Positions 63,338-64,000 of a stretch of 64,000 nt of DNA are shown in pieces; within the stretch, counting starts at the first letter, position 1; every line of letters begins with the position of its first letter. This DNA comes from Gerris lacustris. Its lineage: Eukaryota > Arthropoda > Insecta > Hemiptera > Gerridae. The stretch lies in assembly GCA_951217055.1 (NCBI GenBank), contig OX578279.1, positions 39,209,610 through 39,273,609 on the forward strand, written 5' to 3'. Below the pieces are notes generated by a model that had not been told where the DNA came from, made no database searches, and worked only from the letters and a program-made list of their open reading frames with translations. A program made the position numbers and the translations under genes.

Positions 63338-63605
63338 AGTGTCCGTAGGCAAAACCAAGGACCCTTATATTTTCCTGCGTGTGTTTTCGATGTATTTATA
63401 TAGTTGTAGTCCGGTTCAGTGGCAAAAAAAATACTTTATCAGAGTGTGGTTTGAGTATATCAGACCCTTAGGATAGTTCAAAGTAAGCTTTTTAGCATTT
63501 TAAAAAAACACTGTTTATACACTTGACAGTTAAACACTATACAGTGTGGCCTACGGACCCTGGCTGTGTGCTGACCAGCACACACTTGACCTGTTTATTT
63601 CAGAC
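63338..63605 (-). mobile_element. TIR element with external hairpin, copy 2
   Basis: AGTGTCCGTAGGC at 63338 is inverted at 63548-63561 (GGCCTACGGACCCT). Outside it lies the hairpin TGTGTGCT/AGCACACA (about 63565-63585) and ACTTGACCTGTTTATTT, the exact outer context of the copy at 26446 in reverse. ACCAAGGACCCTTATATTTT next to the left TIR matches the right end of copy 1. The interior is much shorter than in copy 1. Confidence 0.65.
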
Positions 63606-64000
63606 TTTTTAACAGCTAAAAATAAAATTGTGATTCTTTACGACTGACCAGATCATAAAAAGTAATATGTTAATGATATATTTCAAAATGCATATTTTGT
63701 GGTGAGTTGAACAAAACAAAACTGTTTCGTAGACGCCAGACTGCGGACTAAGAAACAGCGACGGCGGACTGTTCTTTCGGACTGTTTCTGTCTTCTGTTG
63801 TTCAAGACGGTTCTTAGACTGTTAATAAATCAAACTCAATATTTTAGAAACAATTAGAAATACTAATCGCTAAACCTATTCGTTTATATTTACTTCTTGC
63901 TCTTACTGAACAAGAATCTAAGAGAGATTATTCATTGTATTTGAAATTCATTGCCTCAAATGCTATTTATATAAAAGGGAAATGTAGATTTATGGACTCA
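63606..64000. other. Window end, nothing recognised
   Basis: A small GC-richer patch with repeated GGACTGTT words at 63740-63830. No supported gene. Confidence 0.45.

Overview
The window is non-coding-rich, AT-rich animal DNA. Evidence for a eukaryote: an intron-flanked immunoglobulin exon, Pol III SINEs, an LTR retrotransposon, several families of terminal-inverted-repeat (TIR) elements, long (TA)n tracts, and no operons. The one host exon I can recognise resembles arthropod Dscam. That exon, the low GC and the dense short mobile elements suggest an arthropod, possibly a crustacean such as a copepod. The species is an inference and cannot be fixed from the sequence.

Layout. 0.7-2 kb: a 154-bp tandem array, then a broken hAT transposase. 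2-16 kb: AT-rich DNA without recognisable genes, one (TA)n tract, a near-perfect 58-bp palindrome near 11.2 kb and a weak exon candidate at 12.5 kb. 16.4-24 kb: a composite repeat with a mariner-like end, a pogo-like miniature element, SINE copies, hairpins, a 293-bp duplication, and the Dscam-like exon on the minus strand (23953-24099). 24.5-33 kb: SINEs, a hairpin/TIR element and a 2-kb inverted repeat. 34-46 kb: a second pogo-like element and three copies of an element whose flanks carry hairpins of one architecture (arm, GA, short GC stem, GNA-type loop, GC stem, GA, arm). 43-51 kb: copies of a dispersed ~0.5-kb repeat ('family A'), one of them carrying a 380-bp insertion with a tRNA-like core and a 13-bp target duplication. 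52.0-57.8 kb: a complete BEL/Pao LTR retrotransposon with identical 210-bp LTRs and an intact 1749-codon gag-pol frame. 58-64 kb: more family A, a Helitron-like 3' end, microsatellites and a second hairpin/TIR copy.

The BEL/Pao element is the only apparently autonomous gene system and looks recent. The Dscam-like exon is the only confident host coding sequence. Much of the window could be its introns, but no second exon was found to prove that. The most unusual material is the GNA-hairpin family at 34.5, 41.0 and 45.6 kb, one copy of which holds a short frame resembling the start of a tyrosine-recombinase-type protein. Coordinates of dispersed repeats were set by eye and may be off by tens of bases.
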